A DNA stretch of 64,000 nt from Neogale vison (Eukaryota > Chordata > Mammalia > Carnivora > Mustelidae): the NCBI RefSeq assembly GCF_020171115.1, contig NC_058105.1, positions 61,168,001 to 61,232,000 on the forward strand, in the 5' to 3' direction. Below, in pieces: positions 12,475 to 24,004 of the stretch (within the stretch, counting starts at the first letter, position 1; the number at the start of each line of letters is the position of its first letter). The position numbers and the translations under genes were made by a program. The notes under the pieces were generated by a model. That model saw nothing but the letters and a program-made list of their open reading frames with translations, was not told the origin of the DNA and searched no databases.

Positions 12475-12670
12475 GGCACCTGGGTGGCTCAGTGGGTTAA
12501 GCCGCTGCCTTTAGCTCAGGTCATGATCTCAGGGTCCTGGGATCGAGTCCCGCATCGGGCTCTCTGCTCAGCGGGGAGCCTGCTTCCCTCTCTCTCTCTG
12601 CCTGCCTCTCCACTTACTTGTGATTTCTCTCTGTCAAATAAATAGATAAAATCTTAAAAAAAAAAAAAAG
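12475..12670 (+). mobile_element. CAN-SINE, well preserved
   Basis: ggcacctgggtggctcagtg head, gggatcgagtcccgc (B-box region), CT stretch, aaataaatagataaaatctt tail and A-run. Perfect target duplication aaagagaaggttcag at 12,460-12,474 and 12,671-12,685. One of the least diverged SINEs here. Confidence 0.95.
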
Positions 12671-14619
12671 AAAGAGAAGGTTCAGCCCAGATGGGCCCCA
12701 AGATATATGAAGTAGACAAAAAAAAAGAGACAAAAAGACTGATACAAGTATATGACAAGAGAAAAAAAATATATATATATGCACATAAAGGCAGGACCTC
12801 ATCAAAAAGAACCCCAAGTGTAAGATTTATATGCTATCAGGACAAACACAAAAACATAGAAACACTGGTGGAAGAAGGAGATGGGAGAGTTCTCATAAAT
12901 TCTCAGTGTGTGCAAGGAAGGTTGTTTTGATTCTTCCTGAATGTATCTTGATATCTTTGTTAAAGGACTCAACTTTCCTAAGATAAAGGGGATTAAAAAT
13001 TGGTTTACCTATAGGGGTAGTATTGATTGGGGAAAGGGGATTACTTTGAACTTTAACTCTATCTGAATATTAGAGAATAAAAATAAAAAGAAATAAACTA
13101 GACTAAACTAAACTAAAATTTAAAAAAAAGGAATTCAAAAAATAAAAATGCAAAAGAAAAACTTAGGTGTATGTATCAAAAAGTTCAGGTTAGAAGGGTA
13201 TTATGGAATTTGATGTACTCTACAGCTTTGATGGTAAATAGGTTAAAAAAATTACTTATGTGTAAAAAAAGAAAATGAACCCTAATAGTGGGAATGAGTG
13301 AACAGTAAAAGTTTTCCTATGAAGTAGTGGTTGTTCTCTTGTAGTCCATTTTTTTCTCTCTCTCTCTTTTTTTCTTTCTTGGTTTGTTTTTTGGGGGAGG
13401 GGCCTTTCACGTGGGTTGTCAGTCAATGAAGTTTCCTGAGTTAAGTCCTCCTACCCCCCTCAAGGGGGTGGGCTCTGAGGAAACTGCTTTTTTTCAGGCT
13501 TTTGTTCTCTGGTGGTTTTTATGCTTGTTCACTTTTTTTTCTCTCACCTTGACCGCCTTTGATGGTTTTTGTAGTTTTAGAGGAAAACAAACCGCACCCT
13601 GATCTCCCTCTCAGAGAGAAGCCTCAGTCTGGGTGCAGAGCCTAAATAAGTTCCCCCTTGGCCACTGGCAAAGCAGGTTCCAAGTTGCAGTCCTTGGGAA
13701 CGCAAGATCTTTTGCTTGTCCCCAAAGCCAAGGCAGTGGCTGCTGTCTGGGAGCTCCCGACCGCCAGAGAGATTCCAAGCAGCAATCGCACACTGAGATT
13801 TTCCCGCTGGCCCGGGCTGGGAGGGCCTGGTCTTGCTGGGTCTAAGAGTGCCCGGTTTGCATGCGCCTCTTTCAGGGGCGGCTATGATTCACGCACATGT
13901 CTCAGGCACTAAGAACGGGACACAGGTCTGAGAGCACCAGGCTGGGCTTTTGTGCACCTCTGTCAGGGGAGAGTTTGGGGCACCTGGCTTAGGTTTTGGA
14001 AACAATAGCGCGGGTCAAAGAGAGCCGGCTAGGCCTTTGTAACTATTTCAGGAGAGCATGATGGACATGCGCGCGTATCTCAGGCTTTGTGGTAGGGCTC
14101 GTGTGTTCTGCCAACCTGCGTGGTCCCATCCCCTCACAGGACCCAGAACCCACACATTCTCGGGTGCGCTGGTGGCTTAGGGACCAAGACCTGGTTTTTC
14201 CGCTGCACTCTCTCTGCCTCAGCGCCAGGGAGGCTGTCCTGGGACCCGGGATGTAAGCCCCTGTCCCTAGCCGCCCCGATTCCCACAATTTCCCTCCATG
14301 ATCCTTTGCTCTTTTGGAGTGCTTTCAAACAGTCTCCAAGTTAATGCTGGTCCCCAGACACAGGGCACTCTCGATCATATTGGAGTACTACTTTCCAACT
14401 GGTCTACTCTGGTGGCTCCCTCCTCCTTTTGTTTATCTTCTGATATCAGTCCACCGTTCCCACTCCCCTTTACCTGCACACTGGTGTCTTCTGCCCCTGT
14501 AGAGATCCAGACGTGTATGATTCTGATCTCAGGCTGATTTCATGGATGAATGGAGTTCTTTGGTAGGTAATCAGCTCACTTTGGGGTACCGTCTGAAAAG
14601 GTGTCTCCCCCTCACCTAT

Positions 14620-14628
14620 GCCATCTTG
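14620..14628 (-). promoter_or_regulatory. YY1-like site at L1 5' end
   Basis: gccatcttg, reading caagatggc on the L1 sense strand, about 10 bases from the inferred element start at 14,636. Same place and sequence as at 17,729. Confidence 0.6.
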
Positions 14629-14651
14629 TCCCCCCACTTTGGGTGTTCGAC

Positions 14652-16370
14652 ATGACTCTTTATATGGAAAACCCAAAAGACTCTACCCCAAAACTACTAG
14701 AACTCATACAACTATTCAGCAATGTGGCAGGATACAAAGTCAATATACAGAAATAAGTGGCTTTCTTATACATTAACAATGAAAATACAGAAAAGGAAAT
14801 TAGAGAATAGATTCCATTTACTATAGCACCAAGAACCATAAGATACCTGGGAATAAACCTAACCAAAGAGGTAAAGCTTGATTGTACTCAAAGAAATACA
14901 GAACAATCATGAAAGAAATTGAAGAAGACACAAATAGATGGAAGACCATTCCATGCTCTTGGATCAGAAGAATAAACATTGTTATAATGTCTATACTGCC
15001 TTGAGCAATCTATACTTTTAATACCATTCTGATCAAAATTCCACCGGTATTCTTCAATGAGCTGGAGCAAATAATCCAAAAATTTGTATGGAATCAGAAG
15101 AGACCCTGAATCGCTAAGGAAATGTTGAAAAACAAAAATAAAATGGGGTCATCACTTTACCAGATTTCAAGCTTTACTACAAAGATGTGATCACCAAGAC
15201 AGCATGGTACTGGCATAAAAACAGACACATAGACCAGTGGAACAGAGTAGAGAACGCAGATATGGACCCTCAACACTATGGTCAAGTAATCTTCGACAAA
15301 ACAGGAAAAAATATACAGTGGTGAAAAAGACAGTCTCTTCAATAAATGGTGCTGGGAAAACTGGACAGCTATATGTAGAAGAATGAAACTCAACCATTCT
15401 CTTACACCATACACAACGGTAAACTCAAAATGGATGAAAGACCTGAACGTGGGACAGGAATCCATCAGAATCCTAGAGGAAAACATAGGCAGGAATCTCT
15501 TCGATATCAGCCACAGCAACTTCTTTCAAGATATGTCTCCAACGGCAAAGGAAACAAAAGGGAAAATAAACTTTTGGGACTTCATCGAAGTCAAAAGCTT
15601 CTGCACAGCAAAGGAAACAGTCAAAAAAACAAAGAGGTAACCCACAGAATGGGTGAAGATATTTGCAAATGACAGTACAGACAAAAGGTTGATATCAGGA
15701 TCTATAAAGATCTCCTCAAATTCAACACACCAAAACAGACAATCATATCAAAAAATGGGCAGAAGAGATAAACAGACACTTCTCCAATGAAGACATACAA
15801 ATGGCTATCAGATACATGAAAAAATGTTCATCATCACTAGCCATCAGGGAGATTAAAATTAAAACCACATTGAGATATCACCTTACACCAGTTAGAATGG
15901 CCAAAATTAACAAGACAAGAAACAACATGTGTTGGAGGGGATGTGGAGAAAGGGGAACCCTCTTCCATTGTTGGTGGGAATGCAAGTTGGTACAGCCTCT
16001 TTGGAGAACAGTGTGGAGATTCCTCAAGAAATTAAAAATAGAGCTTCCCTATGACCCATCAATTGCACTGCTGGGTATTTACCCCAAAGATACAGATGTT
16101 GTGAAAAGAAGGGCCATCTGTACCCCAATGTTTATAGCAGCAATGGCCACGGTCGCCAAACTATGGAAAGAATCAAGATGCCCTTCAACGGATGAATGGA
16201 TAAGGAAGATGTGGTCCATATACACTATGGAGTATTATGCCTCCATCAGAAAGGACGAATACCCAACTTTTGTCGCAACATGGACGGGACTGGAAGATTA
16301 TGCTGAGTGAAATAAGTCAAGCAGAGAGAGTCAATTATCATATGGTGTCACTTATTTGTGGAGCATAACA
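14652..16370 (+). pseudogene. L1 ORF2 C-terminal half, broken
   Basis: Three readable parts: about 14,652-14,940 (thumb, ENPKDSTPKLLELIQ-like), 15,383-15,640 (IRILEENIGRNLFDI, then FCTAKETVKKTKR) and 15,801-16,310 (169 codons). The last carries the family's C-terminal Cys-rich motif (CWRGCGERGTLFHCWWECK) and ALLGIYPKDTDVVKRR, and the final stop near 16,370 follows the SLICGA end. Stops and single-base shifts separate the parts. It belongs to the RKDEYPTF...VNYHMVSLICGA lineage, as do the copies at 24,713, 25,294 and 43,954. Confidence 0.85.
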
Positions 16371-16615
16371 AATAGCATGGAGGACATAGGGAGATAGAGA
16401 GGAGAAGGGAGTTGGGGGAAATTGGAAGGGGAGGTGAACCATGAGAGACCACGGACTCTAAAAAACAATCTGAGGGGTTTGAAGTGGCGGGGGGTTGGGA
16501 GCTTGGTGTACCTGGTGGTGGGTATTATAGAGGGCATGGATTGCATGGAGCACTGGGTGTAGTGCTAAAATAATGAATACTGTTATGCTTAAAATAAATA
16601 AAAAATAAATTTTAA
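14652..16615 (+). mobile_element. 5'-truncated L1 (late RT domain to tail)
   Basis: Begins in ORF2 just after the RT active site (catgactctttatatggaaaaccc) and runs through the ORF2 C-terminus to a 3'UTR ending gcatggagcactgggtgtag ... ataatgaatactg and an A-rich tail. It starts about 15 bases from the 5' end of the preceding minus-strand L1, so the two lie head to head. Confidence 0.9.
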
Positions 16616-16624
16616 ACAAAGAGT

Positions 16625-17716
16625 GCACTTTATAGTAAATTTGACAGTTCTACAAGAATACATAACTATTATAAATGTTTATACACCCAACGTAGATGTA
16701 CCCAAATATACAGAACACTTAATACCAAACAGAAAGGATGCAATTCATAATGATATAATAATATAATATTTGGAAATTTTAATACCCCACTTATAGCAAG
16801 GGAAAGATGATCTAAACCTAAACTAAATAAACATTTGGAGAAGGAAAGGATAATTGAATTGGGGGAAATAGAAGGGGTTTACCATCCATGAGAGATTGTG
16901 TGCTCTGAGTAAAAACCTAGGGTTTTGGAGGGGAAGGGGGTAAGGTTGAGGTAAGCCTGATTAAGGAGGACACATATTGCATGCAGCACTGTGTATGGTG
17001 CACAAACAATGAATCTTAGAACATTGAAAAAGTAAAATAAAATTCAAAAAATAAAATTAAAGAAAGAAACTAAACAAACACTTTGAAAGAAAAACTTTGT
17101 CATATGGACCTAATAGGTATAATCAGAACATTTCACACTAAAAAAGAAGAGTACACATTCTTTGCAAGGGTACATGGAACACTGTATAGAATAGATCATT
17201 TATTAGGTCCCAAAACAGGCCCCCAAAATACAGAAATATTGAAGTCATGCAGTGCAACTCTTCTGACCACTTCTTTATGAAGCTAGAAATTAACCACAAG
17301 AAAAAATATGGAAAGAACAAAAATATGTAGATATTAAATAGTAATGGGTGAATCAGGAAATCAGTGAATAAATAAAAAAATCATGGAGACAAGAGAAAAT
17401 GAGAAAATGGTATCCCAAATCATTTGGAATGCAGCAAAATCTTTTCTAAGAGAGAAGTCTATAGCAATACTGGCCTCCTTTAAGTAGGAAGAAAAACCTC
17501 AAATAAACAATATAATCTTAAACCTAAAAGAGCTAAAAAGGAACAACAAATGGAGGGTCAAACCAAAAGAAGGAAGGAAATAATAAAGCTTAGAGCAGAA
17601 ATATATGATCTAGAACCTCACAAAACAAGAGAATAGATCAATGAAAGCAGGAGCTTACACTTTGAAAAAATAATAAGATTGATAAAACTCAAGGTATACT
17701 TACCAAAAATAAAAGA
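16625..17716 (+). mobile_element. Old host L1, piece 1 (endonuclease region)
   Basis: Translates in fragments as L1 endonuclease (INVYTPNVD-like near 16,670; later a RIDHLLGPKTG match at 17,190) and the EN-RT linker to about 17,716. Interrupted by an L1 tail (16,839-17,066) and cut at 17,716 by a full-length L1. The same old element resumes at 24,396. Confidence 0.75.
16839..17066 (+). mobile_element. Very short L1 insertion (3'UTR tail only)
   Basis: Only the last 230 or so bases of an L1 3'UTR (attgggggaaatag ... gcatgcagcactgtgtatgg) with an A-rich end. Near-duplicate flanks aaactaaataaacatttgg (16,820-16,838) and aaactaaacaaacactttg (17,067-17,085) are the target duplication, diverged. 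Confidence 0.8.
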
Positions 17717-17728
17717 GGGGGGAGGAGT

Positions 17729-17737
17729 CAAGATGGC
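17729..17737 (+). promoter_or_regulatory. YY1-like CAAGATGGC site at L1 5' end
   Basis: Best preserved copy of the motif in the window, 12 bases from the 5' end of the full-length L1. Confidence 0.65.
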
Positions 17738-18783
17738 AGAGAAGTAGCAGGCTGAGACTACTTCAGCTAGCAGGAGATCAGCTAGAGAGCTTATCTAAAT
17801 ATTGCAAACACCTGCAAATCCATCGGCAGAACGAAGAGAAGAAGAACAGTAATTCTAGAAACAGAAAAACAACCACTTTTTGAAAGGTAGGACTGGCGGA
17901 GAAATGAATCCAAAGCGACGGGAAGATAGACCCCAGGGGGAGGGGCCGGCTCTGGGCAAGCGGTGGAGCAACGGAGCACAAAATCAGGACTTTTAAAAGT
18001 CTGTGCCGCTGAGGGACATCGCTCCAGAGGCTAAACCGGGGCAAAGCCCACGCGGGGTCGGCGTGGCCTCAGGTCTCGCAGGGTCACAGAAGGATCGGGG
18101 GTGTCTGAGTGTTGCAGAGCTTGCGGATATTGGAACGGGAAAGCCTGCTACAGAGACAGAGCCAACAGTAAGCTCACAGCTCAGTGTTGCCTTAAACCGG
18201 TCGCAGGCTTGGTGAGCTCGGAGCGCGGCAGGAGTTTAGGTAGACGGGAGTTACTAGGAGCTGTTCACTGAGGGCTCACTGGGGAGCGGGGCCCCGGGCT
18301 CTCGGCTCCTCCGGGCCAGAGACCAGGAGGCTGCCATTTGTATTCCCTTCCTCCAGAACTCTACAGAAAGCGCTCAGGGAACAAAAGCTCCTGAAAGCAA
18401 AGCCGAGCAGATCACTCAGCCTGGCCCCTGGTAAGGGCGGTGCAATTCCGCCTGGGCCAAAGACACTTGAGATCACTACAACAGGCTCCTACCCCAGAAG
18501 ATCAACAAGAAATCCAGGCAAGACCAAGTTCACCTACCAAGGAGTGCAGTTTCAATACCAAGGAGAGCAGCAGAATTCCAGAGGAGGAGAAAACAAACCA
18601 CGGAACTCATGGCTTTCTCCCTGTGATTTTTTAGACTTGCAGTTAATTTAATTTTTTTCTTTTTCTTTTTTTCTCTTCTTCTGCTAAATTTTTTTTTTAA
18701 CTTTTACCCTTTTCTTTTTTATACTTTTCTTTGTTCGTTTTCCTTTTTTTAATTCTTTTTTTCTTATTTTTCTTTCTTTATTT

Positions 18784-18972
18784 TTGAACCTCTTTTTATC
18801 CCCAAATCAGAAGAGATCCCAATATCTCCAATCTCTTTTTTTAATTTTTTTTTAAAATTATTGATTGAATTTTTAATTCAATCAATTTTTTTAATTCTTT
18901 TTTTTTTGTTTTTTTTTTTGTTTTTTCTTTCTTTTTGAACCTCTTTTTATCCCCAAATCAGAAGAGATCCCA
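18784..18972 (+). repeat. Direct repeat in L1 5'UTR
   Basis: The block ttgaacctctttttatcccc plus aaatcagaagagatccc occurs at about 18,784-18,820 and again at 18,936-18,972. Shorter gaagagatccca-type copies follow to 19,025. Confidence 0.75.
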
Positions 18973-19009
18973 GTCAGAAGAGATTGGGAGATCCCAATCT
19001 GAAGAGATC

Positions 19010-19087
19010 CCAATCAGAGGAGATCCCTCACCCAATCGTGAGGGGGGAGAAAACCCCCCTCATGATTTGGGATCTCTTCTGATTTGG
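19010..19087. repeat. Inverted repeat (hairpin) just upstream of L1 ORF1
   Basis: The left arm (19,010-19,047, ending tgagggggg) pairs with the right arm (19,054-19,087, starting cccccctca, ending tctgatttgg) across the loop agaaaa. There is one bulge of about 5 bases and few mismatches. It lies 80 bases before the ORF1 ATG. Confidence 0.8.
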
Positions 19088-19165
19088 TTAAAGCATATTT
19101 TCCTGGTATTGTGGCCACACTTTTAGTATTTTACTTGGTCTTTCATATACTCTTAGCTGGACAAA

Positions 19166-20084
19166 ATGACAAGGCGGAAAAATTCACAACAAAAAAAAGA
19201 ACAAGAGGCAGTACCGAAGGCTAGGGACCTAATCAATACAGACATTGGTAATATGTCAGATCTAGAGTTCAAAATGACAATTCTCAAGGTTCTAGCCGGG
19301 CTTGAAAAAGGCATGGAAGATATTAGAGAATCCCTCTCCAGAGATATAAAAGCCCTTTCTGGAGAAATAAAAGAACTAAAATCTAACCAAGTTGAAATAA
19401 AAAAAAGCTATTAATGAGGTTCAATCAAAAATGGAGGCTCTCACTGATAGGATAAATGAGACAGAAGAAAGAATTAGCGATCTAGAAGACCAAATGACAG
19501 AGAATAAAGAAGCTGAGGAAAAGAGGGACAAACAGCTACTGGACCACGAGGGGAGAATTCGAGAGATAAGTGACACCATAAGATGAAACAACATTAGAAT
19601 AATTGGGATTCCAGAAGAAGAATAAAGAAAGAGGGGAGGAGAAGAAATACTGGAGAGAATTATTGGGGAGAATATCCCCAATATGGCAAAGGGAACGAGC
19701 ATCAAAATTTAGGAGGTTCAGAGAACGCCCCTCAAAATCAATAAGAATAGACCCACACCCTGTCACCTAATAGTAAAATTTACAAGCCTTAGTGACAAAG
19801 AGAAAATCCTGAAAGCAGCCCAGGAAAAGAAGTGTGTAACATAGAATGGTAAAAGTATTAGATTGGCAGCTGACTTATCCACAGAGATCTGGCAGGCCAG
19901 AAAGAGCTGACATGATATTTTCAGAGCACTAAGCGAGAAAAACATGCAGCCAAGAATACTATATCCAGCTAGGCTATCATTGAAAATAGAAGGAGAGATT
20001 AAAAGCTTCCAGGACAAACAAAACCTGAAAGAATTTGCAAACACCAAACCAGCTCTACAGGAAATACTGAAAGGGGTCTTCTAA
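19166..20084 (+). pseudogene. L1 ORF1 (ORF1p), broken
   Basis: The ATG at 19,166 begins MTRRKNSQQKKEQEAV, the usual carnivoran ORF1p start. The first frame is open for 82 codons, to a one-base expansion of an A-run (gaaataaaaaaaagctatt, 19,394-19,412). The rest is in the next frame. The coiled coil continues (TDRINETEERISDLEDQM) to about 19,570, then RRM-type sequence (NNIRIIGIPEEE), and the C-terminal domain ends FANTKPALQEILKGVF with taa at 20,082-20,084. Besides the shift there are at least four in-frame stops (near 19,585, 19,623, 19,710 and 19,842). Full normal length of about 305 codons. Confidence 0.9.
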
Positions 20085-20163
20085 GCAAAGAGAGAGCCTA
20101 CAAGTGGTAGATCAGAAAGGAACAGAGACAATAAACAGTAACAGTCACCTTACAGGCAATGTA

Positions 20164-23100
20164 ATGGCACTATAATCATATCTCTCAATAGTTACCCTGA
20201 ATGTTAATGGGCTCAATGCCCCAATCAAAAGACACAAGGTATCAGAATGGATAAAAAAACAAAACCCATCTATATGTTGCCTCCAAGAAACTCCTTTTAA
20301 ACCCAAAGACACCTCCAGATTTAAAGTGAGGGGGTGGAAAAGAATTTACCATGCTAATGGACATCAGAAGAAAGCAGGAGGGGCAATCCTTATATCAGAT
20401 CAATTAGATTTTAAGCCAAAGACTATAATAAGAGATGAGGAAGGACACTATATCATACTCAAAGGTCTGTCCAACAAGAAGATCTAACAATTTTAAATAT
20501 CTATGCCCCCAACGTGGGAGCAGCCAACTCTATAAACCAATTAATTACAAAATCAAAGAAACACATCAACTCAACAATCATACAATAATAGTAGGGGACT
20601 TTAACACTCCCCTTACTGAAATGGACAGATCATCCAAGCAAAAGATCAACAAGGAAATAAAGGCCTGAAATGACACACTGGACCAGATGGACATCACAGA
20701 TATATTCATAACATTTCATCCCAAAGCAACAGAATACATATTCTTCTCTAGTGCACATAGAACATTCTCCAGAATAGATCTCATCCTCGGTCCCAAATCA
20801 GGACTCAACTGGTATCAAAAGATTGGGATCATTCACTGCATATTTTCAGACCACAATGCTCTGAAGCTAGAACTCAACCACAAGAGGAAATTTGGAAAGA
20901 ACCCAAATACACGGAGACTAAACAGCATCCTTCTAAAGAATGAATGGGTCAAGCGAGAAATTAAAGAAGAATTGAAAAAAATCATGGAAACAAATGATAA
21001 TGAAAATACAATGGTTCAAAATCTGTGGGACACAACAAAGGCAGTCCTGAGAGGAAAATATATAGTGCTACAAGCTTTTCTCAAGAAACAAGAAAGGTCT
21101 CAGGTACACAACCTAACCTGACACCTAAGGGAGCTGGAGAAAGAATAAGAAATAAACCCTAAGCTCAGCAGGAGAAGAGAAATCATAAAGATCAGAGCAG
21201 AAATCAATGAAATGGAAACCAAAAAAAAAAAAAAAAAAACAAAAAAAAACAATAGAACAAATCAACGAAACTAGGAGCTGGTTCTTTGAAAGAATTAATA
21301 AAATTGATAAACCCCTGGCCGAACTTATCAAAAAGAAAAGAGAAAAGACCCAAATAAATAAAATCATGAATGAAAGAAGAGAGATCACAACTAACACCAA
21401 AGAAATACAAACTATTATAAGAACATACTATGAGCAACTCTACGCCAACAAATTTGACAATCTGGAAGAAATGGGTGCATTCCTAGAAACATATAAACTA
21501 CCAAAATTGAACCAGGAAGAAATAGAAAGCCTGAACAGACCCATAACCAGTAAGGAGATTGAAACAGTCATTAAAACTCTCCAAACAAACAAAAGCCCAG
21601 GGCCAGACGGCTTCCTGGGGGAATTCTACCAAACATTTAAAGAAGAACTAATTCCTATTCTCCTGAAACTGTTCCAAAAAATAGAAATGGAAGGAAAACT
21701 CCCAAACTCATTTTATGTGGCCATCACCTTGATCCCAAAACCAGACAATTATCCCATCAAAAAAGGGAGCTATAGACCAATATCCTTGATGAACACAGAT
21801 GCGAAAATTCTCACCAAAATACTAGCCAATAGGATTCAACAGTACATTAAAAGGATTATTCACCACAACCAAGTGGGATTTATCCCAGGGCTGCAGGATT
21901 GGTTCAACATCCGCAAATCAGTCAATGTGATACAACACATCAATAAAAGAAAGAACAAGAACCATATGATACTCTCAATAGATGCTGAAAAAGCATTTGA
22001 CAAAGTACCGCATCCCTTCCTGATCAAAACTCTTCAAAGTGTAGGGATAGAGGGCACAGCACATACCTCAATATCATCAAAGCCATCTATGAAAAACCCA
22101 CCGCAAATATCATTCTCAATGGAGAAAAACTGAAAGCTTTTCCACTAAGGTCAGGAACACGGCAGGGATGTCCATTATCACCACTGCTATTCAACATAGT
22201 ACTAGAAGTCCCAGCCTCAGCAATCAGACAACAAAAGGAAATTAATGGCATCCAAATCAGCAAAGAAGAAGTCAAATTATCACTCTTCGCAGATGATATG
22301 ATACTGTATGTGGAAAACCCAAAAGACTCCACTCCAAAACTGCTAGAACTTGTACAGGAATTCAGTAAAGTGTCAGGATATAAGATCAATGCACAGAAAT
22401 CAGTTGCATTTCTCTACACCAACAAGACAGAAGAAAGAGAAATTAAGGAGTCAATCCCATTTACAATTGCACCCCAAACCACAAGATACCTAGGAATAAA
22501 CCTAACCAAAGAGGCACAGAATTTATACTCAGAAAACTATAAAGTACTCATGAAAGAAATTAAGGAAGACACAAAGAAAAGGAAAAATGTTCCATGATCC
22601 TGGATTGGAATAATAAATATTGTGAAAATGTCTATGCTACCTAAAGCAATCTACATATATAATGCAATTCCTATCAAAGTACCATCCATCTTTTTCAAAG
22701 AAATGGAACAAATTATTTTAAAATTTATATGGAACCAGAAAAGAACTTGAATAGCCAAAGGGATATTGAAAAAGAAAGCCAAAGTTGGTGGCATCACAAT
22801 TCCGGACTTCAAGCTCTATTACAAAGCTGTCATCATCAAGACAGCATGGTACTGGCACAAAAACAGACACATAGACCAATGGAACAGAATAGAGAGCCAA
22901 GAAATAGACCCTCAACTCTATGGTCAACTAATCTTTAACAAAGCAGGAAAGAATGTCCAATGGAAAAAAGACAGCCTCTTTAATAAATGGTGTTGGGAAA
23001 ATTGGACATCCACGTGCAGAAAAATGAAATTGGACCATTTCCTTACACCACACACAAAAATAGACTCAAAATGGATTAAGGACCTCAATGAGAGAAAGGA

Positions 23101-24004
23101 ATCCATCAAAATCCTTGAGCAGAACGCAGGCAGCAACCTCTTCGACCTCAGACGTAGCAACATCTTCCTAGGAACATCACCAAAGGCAAGGGAAGCAAAG
23201 GCAAAAATGAACTATTGGGATTTCATCAAGATCAAAAGCTTTTGCACAGCAAAGGAAACAGTTAACAAAATCAAAAGACAACTGACAGAATGGGAGAAGA
23301 TATTTGCAAACAACATACCAGATAAAGGACTAGTGTCCAATATCTATAAAGAACTTAACAAACTCAACACCCAAAGAACAAATAATCCAATCAAGGAATG
23401 GGCAGAGGACATGAACAGACGTTTCTGCAAAGAAGACATCCAGATGGCCAACAGACACAGGAAAAAGTGCTCCATATCACTCAGCATCAGGGAAATACAA
23501 ATCAAAACCACAATGAGATATCACCTCACACCAGTCAGAATGGCTAAAACCAACAAGTCAGGGAATTACAGATGCTGGTGAGGATGCGGAGAAAGGGAAA
23601 CCCTCCTACACTGAAGGTGGGAATGCAAGCTGGTGCAAGCACTCTGGAAAACAGCATGGAGGTTCCTCAAAATGTTGAAAATAGAACTGCCCTATGACCC
23701 AGCAATTGCACTACTGGGTATTTACCCTAAAGATACAAATGTAGTGATCCAAAGGTGCACGTGCACCCGAATGTTTATAGCAGCAATGTCCACAATAGCC
23801 AAAATATGGAAAGAACCTAGATGTCCATCAACAGATGAATGGATCAAGAAGATGTGGTATATATACACAATGGAATACTATGCAGCCCTCAAAAGAAACG
23901 AAATCTTGCCATTTACGACAACATGGATGGAACTAGAGCGTATCATGCTTAGCAAAATAAGTCAAGCGGAAAAAGACAACTATCATATGATCTCCCTGAT
24001 ATGA
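20164..24004 (+). pseudogene. L1 ORF2 (endonuclease-RT), full length but broken
   Basis: The ATG at 20,164 is followed by a stop at codon 4, then the endonuclease begins (TLNVNGLNAPI). Visible motifs: CLQET region near 20,280, VGDFNTPLTE (20,590), FSDHNALKLELNHK (20,850), RT motifs SPGPDGFLGEFYQ (21,594), LIPKPDN and YRPISLMNTDAKIL (21,730-21,800), and the RT active site FADDMILYVENP at 22,287. The C-terminal part includes GGITIPDFKLYYKAV (22,790) and ALLGIYPKDTNVV (23,710). Open pieces: 20,687-21,121, 21,207-22,133 (308 codons, largest in the window), 22,298-22,597, 22,766-23,581 (271) and 23,633-24,004. Breaks lie near 20,463, 20,668, 21,121, 22,060, 22,597, 22,748, 23,580 and 23,630. An A-rich insertion at 21,219-21,251 adds a lysine run. 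Confidence 0.9.

Larger units (their letters stand above)
9335..14636 (-). mobile_element. Minus-strand L1 with full 5'UTR, ORF1 and internally deleted ORF2
   Basis: Reading right to left: 5' end at about 14,636 (gccatcttgtccccccac), long GC-rich 5'UTR, ORF1 (12,290 to 11,362), ORF2 endonuclease (about 11,250-10,354), short RT scraps, ORF2 C-terminus and 3'UTR, with the tail near 9,335. Between about 10,000 and 10,130 two jumps remove most of the RT domain. It is younger than the L1 at 2,457, and a SINE (12,475-12,670) inserted later in its 5'UTR. Confidence 0.85.
12291..14636 (-). promoter_or_regulatory. L1 5'UTR / internal promoter region
   Basis: About 2.3 kb between ORF1 and the 5' end, minus a later SINE (12,475-12,670). 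The distal part (13,600-14,636) is GC- and CpG-richer than the rest of the window and ends in the YY1-type site. The proximal part (12,690-13,380) is A-rich. The short ORFs in this stretch have no recognisable domain and I treat them as chance. Confidence 0.7.
17717..19165 (+). promoter_or_regulatory. L1 5'UTR / internal promoter
   Basis: GC-richer first 900 bases (18,000-18,450 has several CG dinucleotides), then a T/CT-rich tract (18,640-18,960) and a rearranged repeat-rich segment (18,784-19,087) right before ORF1. No tandem promoter monomers of the mouse kind are visible. Confidence 0.6.

Noticed and set aside
12475..12670. tRNA gene in the SINE heads
   Set aside because: The heads keep A/B-box-like blocks but do not fold as a full tRNA cloverleaf by eye and have SINE tails and target duplications.
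13384..14537. Several GC-rich open frames of 60-84 codons
   Set aside because: They overlap one another on both strands within an L1 5'UTR. GC-rich composition explains the lack of stops.
22729..22938. Alternative frame over L1 ORF2
   Set aside because: Shadow of the true ORF2 frame 22,766-23,581.
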